From positions 1 to 64,000 of the forward strand of contig UQMZ01000004.1 of NCBI GenBank assembly GCA_900542185.1: DNA of 64,000 nucleotides, given 5' to 3'. This DNA comes from an uncultured Bacteroidales bacterium (GTDB lineage: Bacteria > Bacteroidota > Bacteroidia > Bacteroidales > Muribaculaceae). The position numbers and the translations under genes are program-made. Every line of letters starts with the position of its first letter. The first letter of the stretch is position 1. Of the stretch, positions 36,089-46,561 are shown one piece after another. The notes under the pieces are model-generated. The model searched no databases. It was not told where the DNA came from and saw only the letters and a program-made list of their open reading frames with translations.

Positions 36089-39043
36089 TTATTTCAGTGT
36101 CTTCTTAACCTCTACTTCCTCGTAGGCTTCGATCAGGTCGCCCTCGCGGATATCGTTGTATCCCTGCACCGAGAGACCGCAATCGTAACCCGAAACGACC
36201 TCCTTGGCGTCGTCCTTGAAGCGCTTGAGGCTTCCCAGCTCGCCTGTGTAGATCACGATACCGTCGCGGATGACGCGTACCTTAGACGTGCGCTTGATCT
36301 TGCCGTCGCGCACCAGGGCGCCGGCGATGGTGCCCACCTTCGAGATGTGATAGGTCTGCAGCACCTCGGCCGTACCGGTGATTTCCTCCTTGATTTCGGG
36401 CGAAAGCATACCTTCCATGGCGTCCTTCACCTCCTCTATGGCTTTATAGATGACGGAGTACAGACGGATCTCGACTCCCTCGCGCTCGGCTTCCTTGCGG
36501 GCATTGGCCGAGGGACGTACCTGGAATCCGATGATGATGGCGTCGGATGCGGCGGCCAGCGTGACATCGCTTTCGGAGATGGCACCCACTCCCTTATGCA
36601 GCACGTTTACCTGCACCTCGGGCGTGGAGAGCTTGAGCAATGCGTCGGAGATAGCCTCGATCGAACCGTCCACGTCGCCCTTCACCACCAGGTTCAGCTC
36701 GTGGAAGTCGTTCAGGGCGCGGCGGCGTCCCAGCTCCTCGAGACCCAGACGCTTCTTGGTGCGCAGTCCGAGTTCGCGCTGCAGCTGCTCGCGCTTCGTG
36801 GCGATTTCGCGTGCCTCCTGCTCGGTGGGCATCACGTTGAACGTATCGCCGGCCGTGGGAGCACCGTTCAGACCCAACACCTGCACAGGCGTGGCGGGCC
36901 CGGCCTCCTTGACGCGCTGGTTACGTTCGTTGAACATGGCCTTGACCTTACCGAAGTTGGTTCCGGCCAGTATCACGTCGCCCACACGGAGCGTACCGTT
37001 CTGCACCAGTACCGTGGCTACATAACCGCGGCCCTTGTCCAGACTCGACTCTATCACCGAGCCGATGGCGGCGCGGTCGGGATTGGCCTTCAGGTCGAGC
37101 ATTTCGGCCTCGAGCAGCACCTTCTCCATCAGCTCGTCGACGCCGATACCCTTCTTGGCCGAGATGTCCTGGCTCTGGTACTTGCCACCCCATTCCTCGA
37201 CGAGGTAGTTCATGTTGGCCAGTTCCTCCTTGATCTTGTCGGGATTGGCGGCGGGCTTGTCTATCTTGTTGATGGCGAACACCATGGGCACGCCTGCGGC
37301 GGAAGCGTGGTTGATTGCCTCGATGGTCTGGGGCATCACGTCGTCGTCGGCGGCCACGATGATGATGGCCAGGTCGGTCACCTTGGCACCACGGGCACGC
37401 ATGGCCGTGAACGCCTCGTGACCAGGAGTATCGAGGAACGTGATGTGGCGTCCGTCGTTCAGTTTCACATTGTATGCGCCGATGTGCTGCGTGATGCCGC
37501 CGGCCTCGCCGGCTATCACGTTGGCCTTGCGGATATAGTCCAGCAACGACGTCTTACCGTGGTCCACATGACCCATGACGGTCACGATGGGCGGACGGCT
37601 CTGCAGCTCCTCCTCCTTGTCCTCCACATGCTCGATAGCCTCGGTCACGTCGGCGGACACGAATTCCGTCTCGAATCCGAATTCCTCGGCCACGATGTTG
37701 ATGGTCTCGGCGTCCAGACGCTGGTTAATCGACACCATCACTCCTAAGTTCATACAAGTGGCGATGACCTTGTTGACGGGGATGTCCATCAGACTCGCCA
37801 GGTCATTGGCGGTGACGAACTCCGTAATCTTAAGCACCTTGCTTTCGGCTGCCTCGCGCTCGGCGTTGGCCAGCTCACGGTTGTGCATCTCCTCGCGGCG
37901 TTCCTTGCGGAACTTCACGCTCTTGTTAGTCTTCTTGGTGGTGAGGCGCGCCAGAGTCTCCTTGACCTGCTTCTGAACGTCCTCGTTGCTGACCTCCTGC
38001 TTGGGGGCTGCGTAAGGATTGCCGCCTCCGTTACCGCCGCGACGTCTGCGACCGCCACGCTCCTGACCGGCCACACGCGGCTGGTCGCCGCGACCCTGGC
38101 CCTGGTCCTTGCGCTTGTCGGAGCCGAATCCCGGCTGCGACGCGGCCTTCTCCACATTGACCTTCTCCTGACCGATGCGCTTGCGCTTACGCTCGGCGCG
38201 GCTCTTTTTCTTGGGACGTGTGGCCGAGTTGATGGCCGACAGGTCTATCTTGCCCACCACCTTCAGGCCCGGGGCCGCAGGGGTGGAACCGGGTGCGCGG
38301 AAAGGCTCGTTGCTCTCCGGAGCCTTGGCTTCGGGCGCGGGCGTTTCCTTGGCCGGAGCCTGTGCGGGCGCAGGCTTAGCTGCCGGCGCTTCCTCTTTCT
38401 TCGCGGGTTCGAGCTGCGCGGCGGTCTTGGGAACTTCAGGTTTCTTTTCTTCTTTCTTCACTTCGGACTTAGGCTCTGTCACCTGTTTCGGAGTTTCGGG
38501 GGCTCGTTGTTCCGTAGCCTTGGGCGCGGGGCTCACCACTTCCTTCAACTCGGGCTTCGGAGCCACGGGGGCTTCCTCCGGCTTCTTCACTTCAGGTTTG
38601 GGTGTTTCTGGAGCCTTGGGTGCCTCGACAGAGGGCTTAGGCTCGGACATCTTCTCCTCGGTCCTGGCTTCGGCCTTTGGCTCGGGTTTGCCCGCTGGCA
38701 CAGCAGCACGCTGAGACCCAAGATGGTCCAGGTCGATCTTTCTTTTTATCTTCAATCCGCCATGAGAAGCGCCCGCAGGCGTCTCGACACGCGAATTGCG
38801 CTTCTCCTCGCGCTTCTCCTCGCGGTCCTTCTTTTCCTCACGACGGGTGGTAAGGTATTGCTCGGCCTCGGCCTTCGCATCCTTGTCTTTACTGAACTCC
38901 TTGTACAGCAAGCTTACGGCATCGTCGTCGATACGGGCGTTCAGGCCCCCTTCCACTTCGATGTTGTGCTTCTTGAGATAATCAAGAGCCGTGCTTACCG
39001 CTACGTTCAGGTCTTTTGCTACTTTACTTATTTTCGTGCGCAT
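36089..39043 (-). CDS. infB: Translation initiation factor IF-2
   Basis: A 984-residue GTPase that places initiator tRNA on the ribosome. The N-terminus MRTKISKVAKDLNVAVSTALDYL is the IF2 N-terminal subdomain. Residues about 60-400 are a low-complexity Pro/Glu/Lys/Ala-rich linker, as is usual in Bacteroidetes. The G domain has GHVDHGKT (491-498), DTPGHEAF and NKIDKP. Domains II-IV with the fMet-tRNA-binding C-terminus follow. It is the last gene of the rimP-nusA-infB operon; 107 bp with small GC hairpins, one at 39129-39144, separate it from nusA. Confidence 0.98.
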   Translation of the reverse strand: MRTKISKVAKDLNVAVSTALDYLKKHNIEVEGGLNARIDDDAVSLLYKEFSKDKDAKAEAEQYLTTRREEKKDREEKREEKRNSRVETPAGASHGGLKIKRKIDLDHLGSQRAAVPAGKPEPKAEARTEEKMSEPKPSVEAPKAPETPKPEVKKPEEAPVAPKPELKEVVSPAPKATEQRAPETPKQVTEPKSEVKKEEKKPEVPKTAAQLEPAKKEEAPAAKPAPAQAPAKETPAPEAKAPESNEPFRAPGSTPAAPGLKVVGKIDLSAINSATRPKKKSRAERKRKRIGQEKVNVEKAASQPGFGSDKRKDQGQGRGDQPRVAGQERGGRRRRGGNGGGNPYAAPKQEVSNEDVQKQVKETLARLTTKKTNKSVKFRKERREEMHNRELANAEREAAESKVLKITEFVTANDLASLMDIPVNKVIATCMNLGVMVSINQRLDAETINIVAEEFGFETEFVSADVTEAIEHVEDKEEELQSRPPIVTVMGHVDHGKTSLLDYIRKANVIAGEAGGITQHIGAYNVKLNDGRHITFLDTPGHEAFTAMRARGAKVTDLAIIIVAADDDVMPQTIEAINHASAAGVPMVFAINKIDKPAANPDKIKEELANMNYLVEEWGGKYQSQDISAKKGIGVDELMEKVLLEAEMLDLKANPDRAAIGSVIESSLDKGRGYVATVLVQNGTLRVGDVILAGTNFGKVKAMFNERNQRVKEAGPATPVQVLGLNGAPTAGDTFNVMPTEQEAREIATKREQLQRELGLRTKKRLGLEELGRRRALNDFHELNLVVKGDVDGSIEAISDALLKLSTPEVQVNVLHKGVGAISESDVTLAAASDAIIIGFQVRPSANARKEAEREGVEIRLYSVIYKAIEEVKDAMEGMLSPEIKEEITGTAEVLQTYHISKVGTIAGALVRDGKIKRTSKVRVIRDGIVIYTGELGSLKRFKDDAKEVVSGYDCGLSVQGYNDIREGDLIEAYEEVEVKKTLK

Positions 39044-39150
39044 TCTGCTGTGTTTGATTCTACTTAAAGAAGCTGTTAAACAACTTCACCTGCGGCTGAT
39101 GTGCCGCGATGCTCTCATGTCCGCAGTCCACGGCCTGGGCCGTGTCCGTA

Positions 39151-40398
39151 TCAGTCCTCGAACTCGGCGCGAAGCACGTTCATGACATGCTCCAGGGTGC
39201 TGTCCTCGAGGTCAGCGCGGTCCAACTGCTCGCGCGGGGCGTTCAGCACGGCCTTGGCAGTGCCCAGACCCAGATTCTTCAGCGCCTCGATCACCCAGTC
39301 GTCGATTTCGTCGCGGAACTCGTCCAGATAAATGTCCTCTTCGCCATCCTCTATGTCGCGGTATACGTCTATGGCGTAACCGGTCAGCATCGTGGCCAGG
39401 CGGATGTTCAGGCCTCCCTTGCCTATGGCCAGGCTCACCTCTTCGGGACGCAGGAACACCTCGGCCTTCTTCTCCTCCTCGTCCAGACGGATGCTGGAAA
39501 TCTTGGCGGGGCTAAGTGCGCGCTGGATGTACAGCTGCGGATTGGCCGTATAGCTGATCACGTCGATGTTCTCGTTGCGCAGTTCGCGCACAATGCCGTG
39601 GATACGGCTTCCCTTGATACCTACGCAGGCGCCTACGGGATCGATGCGGTCGTCATAACTTTCCACGGCAATCTTGGCACGCTCGCCGGGCTTGCGCGCC
39701 ACGCCCTTGATGGTGATCAGGCCATCGTGAACCTCCGGAACCTCCTGCTCGAACAGTCGACGCAGGAACCGCTCGTCAGTGCGGCTCACTATCACCTTGG
39801 GATTGCTGTTGGCATTGTCCACACGCTTCACCACCGAACGAACCATGTCGCCCTTGTGGAAGAAGTCGCCCGGAATCTGCTCCTCCTTCGGCATTATCAA
39901 CTCGTTGTTCTCCTCGTCCAGCAGAAGCATCTCGCGCTTCCATATCTGGTGCACCTCGCCGGTGATCAGCTCACCCTCCAGATCCTTGAATTTATTGTAA
40001 ATGGCCTCCTTCTGAAGGTCAAGTATCTTGGACTGAAGCGTCTGACGCAGATTCAGGATGGCACGGCGACCGAATTTCTCGAAGAATATCTGCTTGGTAA
40101 CCTCCTCGCCCAACTCTGCCTCCGGGTCAATCTCGCGGGCTTCCGTCAGGCCTATCTGCATGTCCTTGTTCTCCACTGCACCGTCGGCAACCACCTCAAG
40201 ATTCTGATAAATCTCGCAGTCGCCCTTGTCAGGATTCATGATCACGTCGAAGTTCTCGTCCGAACCGAACATCTTGCCCAACACGTTGCGGAACGATTCC
40301 TCCAATACCGATATCAATGTGGTTTTGTCGATGTTCTTGATTTCCTTGAATTCCGCGAACTGGTCGACCATGTTCACTGTCTCTGCTTTCTTTGCCAT
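39151..40398 (-). CDS. nusA: Transcription termination/antitermination factor NusA
   Basis: A 415-residue RNA-polymerase-associated factor. An N-terminal RNA-polymerase-binding domain (about 1-130) is followed by an S1 domain (GELITGEVHQIWKREMLLLDEENNELIMPKEEQIPGD region) and KH domains (IDPVGACVGIKGSRIHGIVREL and VSLAIGKGGLNIRLATMLTGY). The C-terminal acidic tail is short, and the E. coli-type AR repeats are missing, as in most non-proteobacteria. It lies between rimP (70 bp upstream) and infB in the conserved order. Confidence 0.97.
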   Translation of the reverse strand: MAKKAETVNMVDQFAEFKEIKNIDKTTLISVLEESFRNVLGKMFGSDENFDVIMNPDKGDCEIYQNLEVVADGAVENKDMQIGLTEAREIDPEAELGEEVTKQIFFEKFGRRAILNLRQTLQSKILDLQKEAIYNKFKDLEGELITGEVHQIWKREMLLLDEENNELIMPKEEQIPGDFFHKGDMVRSVVKRVDNANSNPKVIVSRTDERFLRRLFEQEVPEVHDGLITIKGVARKPGERAKIAVESYDDRIDPVGACVGIKGSRIHGIVRELRNENIDVISYTANPQLYIQRALSPAKISSIRLDEEEKKAEVFLRPEEVSLAIGKGGLNIRLATMLTGYAIDVYRDIEDGEEDIYLDEFRDEIDDWVIEALKNLGLGTAKAVLNAPREQLDRADLEDSTLEHVMNVLRAEFED

Positions 40399-40468
40399 AA
40401 GGCTTGGTTGTATTTGTTTGCGGTGCCTTTCCGATCCGCCGTCGCGGATACTATTGACACCGGTGGGT

Positions 40469-40942
40469 TTAAAATTTCAAATCTACTCTCACCATCTTCA
40501 CGTCGCCGTATGCGAAGCGCTCTTTTCTGGCCACAAGCGTGGCGCGCTTGGCGCCTTCCGGCTTCTCCCTGACACTGTATTCCACTACAAATCCTGTGTC
40601 GTCGGCCTCACGAAGCACTCCCTGCAGCTTGCGTCCGTCCTGTGTCAGAACCTCTACGTCCTGACCCAGATTCTTGACATACTGGCGCTGAACCTTGAAC
40701 GGACTCGTCAACCCCGCCGAACCTACTTCAAGCTCATAGTCCTCGCCGCCTTCTTCGCGCGGAAACTCCGTGTCCACGCCCCGGGCAAGCTCGGTACAGA
40801 AGTCTATGTCCACTCCCTCGTCCGAGTCGATTTCCACAACGAATCTGTCACCCGGCTCCTCGCGAACGTCTATCAGGTAATAGTCCGTGTCAGCAAGCCG
40901 TTCGGTTATATAGCGCGTCAGTTCTTCTATCTTCATATTCAA
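40469..40942 (-). CDS. rimP: Ribosome maturation factor RimP
   Basis: A 157-residue factor for 30S subunit maturation. The N-terminal alpha/beta domain contains FVVEIDSDEGVDIDFCTELARGVD and EVGSAGLTSPFK, matching the RimP EVSSPGLDRPL-type motif with Ala for Pro. A C-terminal SH3-like domain follows. It heads the rimP-nusA-infB operon, with a -7 box at 41009-41016 and a leader of about 60 nt containing a self-complementary GGAC GTC region. Confidence 0.95.
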   Translation of the reverse strand: MNMKIEELTRYITERLADTDYYLIDVREEPGDRFVVEIDSDEGVDIDFCTELARGVDTEFPREEGGEDYELEVGSAGLTSPFKVQRQYVKNLGQDVEVLTQDGRKLQGVLREADDTGFVVEYSVREKPEGAKRATLVARKERFAYGDVKMVRVDLKF

Positions 40943-41008
40943 GTGTCACAATATCTGATTGTCACATAAAAAACGAAGGAGACTGACGTCCCCTCCGGAA
41001 TTCTTTTG

Positions 41009-41016
41009 CAAAGATA
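41009..41016 (-). promoter_or_regulatory. -7 box of the rimP-nusA-infB operon
   Basis: Minus-strand TATCTTTG, 66 bp upstream of rimP. No good TTTG lies at -33. The leader has GGAG...CTCC complementarity around GACGTC. Confidence 0.6.
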
Positions 41017-41106
41017 ATACATTTCCCTCCAAAATCACTCGCTTTCAGGTCTCCAGAGGCCCGTTTCCTGGATTTTAGATGTATATTTAACTATATTTAA
41101 CCTATT

Positions 41107-41745
41107 TTATATATTATTTGCTATATTCTCATCAAGACCTGTGCCTTCTTCTACCCACGCATCTATTATGGCCCGCGACAACGATCCCGGTAGCGGAAGT
41201 TCCGGCAGCGAATCACGTCTGTACCAGCCTCCGGAAGTCAGTTCGCCGTCCGCAAAGCGTATCTCTCCGCCTGCATAACGGGCGCGGAAACCTGTCATCA
41301 ATTGCGAGGGGAAAGGCCAGGACTGAGAGCCTATGTAACGGATGTCTTTGATTTCAAGCGTGGTTTCTTCCTTCACTTCGCGTTCCACGCATTGCTCCAG
41401 GGTTTCTCCGGGCTCCACGAATCCCGCGACCAAGGCATACATGGGCCGTTTGAAGTTGGCCGCATGAACAAGAAGCGCCTCCTCGTCCGGGCCTTCGCCG
41501 CGCGTCACCAACACCACGATGGCCGGCGACAGACCGGGGAATATCTCCTGCCCGCAGCCCTGACACCGCACGCCGATGCGCTGGAACCGCTCGGTCGGAG
41601 CGCCGCAGAATCCACAGTAACGGTTGCGCTTCAAGAAGTAATCCCGCTCCTGCGCGCCGCTCGCCTCGCGCCATGTCTCCGCATCATATTTCCCGACTTC
41701 CTCTCTTCTTACCATCACTGTATTACCATCACTGTAGTCTATCAC
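41107..41745 (-). CDS. nudC: NADH pyrophosphatase-like Nudix hydrolase
   Basis: A 212-residue Nudix hydrolase of the NudC type, cutting NAD(H) and possibly removing NAD caps from RNA. A zinc ribbon is formed by C44-x2-C47 and C61-x2-C64. The Nudix box starts at G108 (GFVEPGETLEQCVEREVKEE) with catalytic Glu residues at about 123, 126 and 127. The NudC-specific SQPWPFPxS motif appears as SQSWPFPSQ (140-148), Ser replacing the first Pro. It is shorter than E. coli NudC because the N-terminal domain is reduced. The dnaX gene and a 21-bp tandem repeat lie upstream. Confidence 0.88.
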   Translation of the reverse strand: MIDYSDGNTVMVRREEVGKYDAETWREASGAQERDYFLKRNRYCGFCGAPTERFQRIGVRCQGCGQEIFPGLSPAIVVLVTRGEGPDEEALLVHAANFKRPMYALVAGFVEPGETLEQCVEREVKEETTLEIKDIRYIGSQSWPFPSQLMTGFRARYAGGEIRFADGELTSGGWYRRDSLPELPLPGSLSRAIIDAWVEEGTGLDENIANNI

Positions 41746-41800
41746 TCATCACTCTGACCTCATCACTCATCACTCTGACCTCATCACTCATCACTCTGAC
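41740..41800. repeat. 21-bp tandem repeat, three copies
   Basis: Three head-to-tail copies of (C/T)ATCACTCATCACTCTGACCT at 41740-41760, 41761-41781 and 41782-41800 (last copy incomplete). Each unit itself contains two ATCACTC repeats. It fills the gap between the NudC-like start (41745) and the dnaX 3' end (41808), covering the NudC-like gene's upstream region. Confidence 0.92.
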
Positions 41801-41807
41801 TTATGAC

Positions 41808-43565
<1,758 letters not shown>

Positions 43566-43586
43566 ATTTGTCTGCAAAATCGTCTG

Positions 43587-43594
43587 CAAATATA
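43587..43594 (-). promoter_or_regulatory. -7 box of dnaX
   Basis: Minus-strand TATATTTG, 21 bp upstream of the chosen dnaX start, used to decide that start. Confidence 0.5.
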
Positions 43595-43666
43595 TAAAAA
43601 TTCCCTTTCTGAAACAATATTAAAAATACTGCGTTATGCAATTGAGGGTATCACCTGTTAATATTC

Positions 43667-44239
43667 ATGCACATGAAGAGTATGTTATACACCCGCACCG
43701 GCGACACCGGCGAGACATCGCTGGTGGGAGGAGAACGCGTAGCCAAGGATTCGCTGCGGCTGGAATCGTACGGCACCATCGACGAACTGTCGTCGCAGTT
43801 AGGCGTCGTCGCGGCCGCACAAGGCGTAAGCGACGAGGTCAAAGGCCAGCTGCAGCAGATACAGAACGAACTGTTCAACATAGGCGGCTATCTTGCCACG
43901 GCACCCGGCGACGCGGAACCGCCCTGCCCGAGTCTGGAAGACGGTGCAATGATTCAGGACCTGGAGGGCTGGATCGACGCTCTGGACGAACAGACACCCA
44001 AGATCCGCGCGTTCGTCCTGCCCGGAGGCCACCCCGCCGCTGCGCTGGCCCATGTGGCGCGCACCGTATGTCGCCGGACCGAAAGAAACATCCTGGCGCT
44101 CAGCCGGAAAGAATATGTCGACCCCGCAGTGATACGCTTCGTGAACCGGCTTTCCGACTATCTGTTCGCCGCCGCCCGCTACATAAACTTCACCAACGGC
44201 GTGGCCGAAATCGTCTGGCAACAGAAACCGAAACAATAA
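43667..44239 (+). CDS. PduO-type cob(I)alamin adenosyltransferase
   Basis: A 190-residue cytoplasmic enzyme that adenosylates cob(I)alamin from ATP to make coenzyme B12. The PduO ATP-binding N-terminus YTRTGDTGETSLVGGERV, the segment YGTIDELSSQLG, and the C-terminal LPGGHPAAALAHVARTVCRRTERN and VNRLSDYLFAAARY are all present. The start could be 43667 or the Met two codons later. In Bacteroidales adenosylcobalamin serves methylmalonyl-CoA mutase in propionate formation, which fits with the pckA-led pathway. It diverges from dnaX; the DUF2795 gene follows 121 bp downstream. Confidence 0.95.
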   Translation: MHMKSMLYTRTGDTGETSLVGGERVAKDSLRLESYGTIDELSSQLGVVAAAQGVSDEVKGQLQQIQNELFNIGGYLATAPGDAEPPCPSLEDGAMIQDLEGWIDALDEQTPKIRAFVLPGGHPAAALAHVARTVCRRTERNILALSRKEYVDPAVIRFVNRLSDYLFAAARYINFTNGVAEIVWQQKPKQ

Positions 44240-44360
44240 ATTACCATTCCGTTTCGTTGACGGAAAAAAGATAATTACTAATACGCAGGTCAGGGACTTA
44301 AGCACTCCTCTGGATTTACGGGATTAGGGTTAGAATTGAAACTTTTAAAAACTTATAGAT

Positions 44361-44582
44361 ATGTACTGGACACTTGAACTGGCGTCGAAGCTTGAGGATG
44401 CACCCTGGCCCGCGACGAAAGAAGAACTGATAGACTATGCACTGCGCAGCGGCGCCCCGATGGAGGTGATCGAGAACTTGCAGGAGATCGAGGACGAAGG
44501 CGAGACCTACGAATCCATCGAAGAAATCTGGCCCGACTACCCCAGCAAAGACGACTTCTTCTTCAACGAGGAGGAGTATTAA
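44361..44582 (+). CDS. DUF2795 domain protein
   Basis: A 73-residue acidic protein of the DUF2795 family. The core WPATKEELIDYALRSGAPMEVIENLQEIED is the family pattern, followed by an acidic tail ending DDFFFNEEEY. The function is not established; family members are small helical proteins. It is preceded by an AT-rich leader and followed by a strong hairpin (44611-44650). The last 26 nt of its gene plus stop region recur at 46446-46471, beside the toxin-antitoxin pair, marking this gene as a breakpoint of local duplication. Confidence 0.88.
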   Translation: MYWTLELASKLEDAPWPATKEELIDYALRSGAPMEVIENLQEIEDEGETYESIEEIWPDYPSKDDFFFNEEEY

Positions 44583-44610
44583 GTAGAAATTTTAACATAA
44601 ATACCTAATA

Positions 44611-44650
44611 ACCAATGGTCAAGCAAAATATGATTTGTTTGACCATTGGT
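44611..44650 (+). terminator. Terminator-like hairpin after the DUF2795 gene
   Basis: A 17-bp stem with one mismatch (44611-44627 with 44634-44650), 6-nt loop, followed by GTTTTA. It lies 28 bp after the stop codon. Confidence 0.85.
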
Positions 44651-44669
44651 GTTTTATAGCCCTAAACAG

Positions 44670-44774
44670 CGTGGTTTGTTTGGCTAAAATCCGATTTTTT
44701 GGAGGAAATATTGAATTTGTTTGTATATAAATCAGTCATTAATCGGAGATGTGGGAATATTGGGTAATACAAAC
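44670..44774 (+). repeat. Direct repeat copy 1 (about 105 bp)
   Basis: About 90% identical to 47116-47221 by manual alignment (roughly nine substitutions and one indel), starting CGTGGTTTG and ending AATACAAAC. The most conserved core, TTTGTTTGTATATAAATCAG and onward, is unbroken for about 30 bp. No coding potential is seen. Together with copy 2 it frames the accessory segment. Confidence 0.92.
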
Positions 44775-44806
44775 AAATAGACGATTGTTTTCAACTTATC
44801 GGCACA

Positions 44807-44911
44807 ATGGAAGATGAAGACGACCGCCGCTTCGCATATCGGTGCATGATGCAGGCCCACAAGATGCTGAAACCATCACATCTCAAACGCGGAATGGGCG
44901 GAAGACGATAA
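44807..44911 (+). other. Short open frame, possible gene relic
   Basis: A 34-codon frame (MEDEDDRRFAYRCMMQAHKM, ending in a basic GGRR tail) lies in otherwise non-coding DNA after direct repeat copy 1. The mix of charged residues looks protein-like, but there is no ribosome-binding context and no recognised family. It may be a fragment of a lost gene or chance. The rest of 44775-45038 holds only the -7 box of the next gene. Confidence 0.25.
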
Positions 44912-44980
44912 GAGATAGTAACAACCTGACAGGGCTGGCGCATGAGCTCACGAAATAATACCGAATTTAAAAAAAACAAT

Positions 44981-44988
44981 TATCTTTG
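44981..44988 (+). promoter_or_regulatory. -7 box of the erythromycin-esterase-like gene
   Basis: TATCTTTG, 50 bp upstream of the start codon; an A-rich stretch precedes it and no TTTG is at -33. Confidence 0.55.
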
Positions 44989-45038
44989 CATCTTGATATA
45001 TACACCCAACATTAATAGACAGTCAAATATTTTAGCTT

Positions 45039-46295
45039 ATGGTTAATAAGATATTCAAGAGAATCGCAAGAAGCTTGTTGATGATTGCCATTCTGGCGAT
45101 TTCATCTGCCGCAGACTTAGCGGCACAAACACCGTCGGTGCCGTCTATAAAAGCAGTGCATGAATATGCCGATAAAAACGGCATATCGCCTAAGGACTAC
45201 ATATTCAAGCTATTTGAAAAATCGGATATTGTCGTATTGGGAGAACGCGACCATCGTGACTCGATACAGTATAATTTTATTCTCGACCTGCTTGCCGATC
45301 CCCGCTTTGCCGAGCGGGTGGGCCACGTCTATACCGAAGTCGGAGGCATAAATATGACAGAGGAGGTCAACCGACTGCTGCAACGCTCCTACTCTTCAGA
45401 AAACGAATTCATGGACAGCCTTTACACCTATTATAGGAAAGGAGAGTGTTTCTATCCGTTATGGGAAAAATACAACCGCATCAAGTTTCTCAAAGGCCTG
45501 TATAAAATCAATAATAAATCCTCCCGTAAAATACATTTGGGTCTTACTGACTTAAATTTCTCGTGGGATAGTATTCACTCTGTGGATGATTACAAGGCTT
45601 TCTGGAAATCCCTAAACAAGACCAACCGCGACAGCCTCCTGAGCGCCAACTTCGCTTCGATGTATAAGCGCCAGCTCCCCGTCAAGGATGCCCGCAAAGC
45701 CCTGGTGATAACCAGCCAGCCACACGCCATCAGTTATTCGGGCTACTTTAAGCCATGGAAGCGCGACTACGGTACGCAAGGATGGTGGATGAAAAAGACC
45801 TTTGGCGAAGACAGGGTCAAGATAGTTGTGCTAAACTGGTTTGATTGGGTATTATGGAACGGACAGAACTGCCCGATGACGGGCAACGGTGTCTGGGACG
45901 CCGCTTTCGAACGAATGGATTGTCGTCCTTTCGGCATTGACCTGCAGGATAATCCTTACGGAGCAACAGATTATAATGGAGATGCCGGAGGCGGTCCAAC
46001 ATTTATCAAGGGTATGAAATGGCAGGATGTGGCCGACGGTCTTATTTATGACGCACCCCTGTATGACCATGAGGCTGCCATAGGGATAAAGGGAATTATC
46101 TCAAAAGAATTCGAACCGGAAATCAGGCGTCGCACAGAGTTATTTTGGAGAACGGCTCACCCCAAAGATACTATCGTCCCATTTGATGAAATTATCGAAG
46201 AATATAACGTTCCCATCACTGCTCCGGCTACTTTCAAAAGCAACGAAGAGATAAAGCGATTGATTCAGGCAGTAGAAGAACAGCAACAGGATTAA
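45039..46295 (+). CDS. Secreted erythromycin-esterase/ChaN-like protein
   Basis: A 418-residue protein with signal peptide 1-29 (ending DLAAQ). VVLGERDHRDSIQYNF holds Glu69 and His72, the GE-x-x-H signature of the erythromycin esterase / ChaN / TraB-like fold; a second His (ITSQPHAISYSG) and conserved Asp/Glu residues follow. EreA enzymes hydrolyse macrolide lactones, while ChaN-like proteins bind heme; neither activity can be read here, and resistance should not be assumed. The protein is probably periplasmic. It sits alone in the accessory segment between direct repeat copy 1 and the duplicated DUF2795 tail, with its own -7 box, so horizontal arrival is likely. Confidence 0.7.
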   Translation: MVNKIFKRIARSLLMIAILAISSAADLAAQTPSVPSIKAVHEYADKNGISPKDYIFKLFEKSDIVVLGERDHRDSIQYNFILDLLADPRFAERVGHVYTEVGGINMTEEVNRLLQRSYSSENEFMDSLYTYYRKGECFYPLWEKYNRIKFLKGLYKINNKSSRKIHLGLTDLNFSWDSIHSVDDYKAFWKSLNKTNRDSLLSANFASMYKRQLPVKDARKALVITSQPHAISYSGYFKPWKRDYGTQGWWMKKTFGEDRVKIVVLNWFDWVLWNGQNCPMTGNGVWDAAFERMDCRPFGIDLQDNPYGATDYNGDAGGGPTFIKGMKWQDVADGLIYDAPLYDHEAAIGIKGIISKEFEPEIRRRTELFWRTAHPKDTIVPFDEIIEEYNVPITAPATFKSNEEIKRLIQAVEEQQQD

Positions 46296-46445
46296 CACCG
46301 TACAATAGGTGGACATCCCGCAACCGACCACAACTGTAGTTAAAAACGCGAATTGATGCCTCTTTTTATCGCCTTTTATCGTAAAATACACTTGTCTATT
46401 CATGAAAATTACTTTGTAATATTCTGATAACAAGCATTTAATACA

Positions 46446-46471
46446 TTCTTCAACGAGGAGGAATATTAAGT
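46446..46471 (+). repeat. 26-nt duplicate of the DUF2795 gene 3' end
   Basis: Matches 44559-44584 at 25 of 26 positions (TTCTTCAACGAGGAGG, then one A/G difference, then TATTAAGT), including the TAA stop codon. There is no gene body upstream here, so this is the leftover tail of a second copy. The surrounding 46296-46561 stretch otherwise holds no recognisable feature. Confidence 0.9.
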
Positions 46472-46561
46472 CTCGGTGCGGTTATAATTAAGGTTGAACC
46501 AATACAGTTCGCAACTAAGGTATCGTCCTTAATAAAAGGATAATGCCTAAATCTTCGAGAT

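Noticed and set aside
36050..37747. A 565-codon open frame opposite infB
   Set aside because: Shadow of the IF-2 gene; no protein-like features.
39044..39150. A riboswitch or leader element between nusA and infB
   Set aside because: Small GC hairpins are present (for example 39129-39144) but no known riboswitch pattern or terminator/antiterminator pair is visible.
41740..41800. CRISPR array
   Set aside because: The repeats are adjoining with no spacers, only three units, and no cas gene is present.
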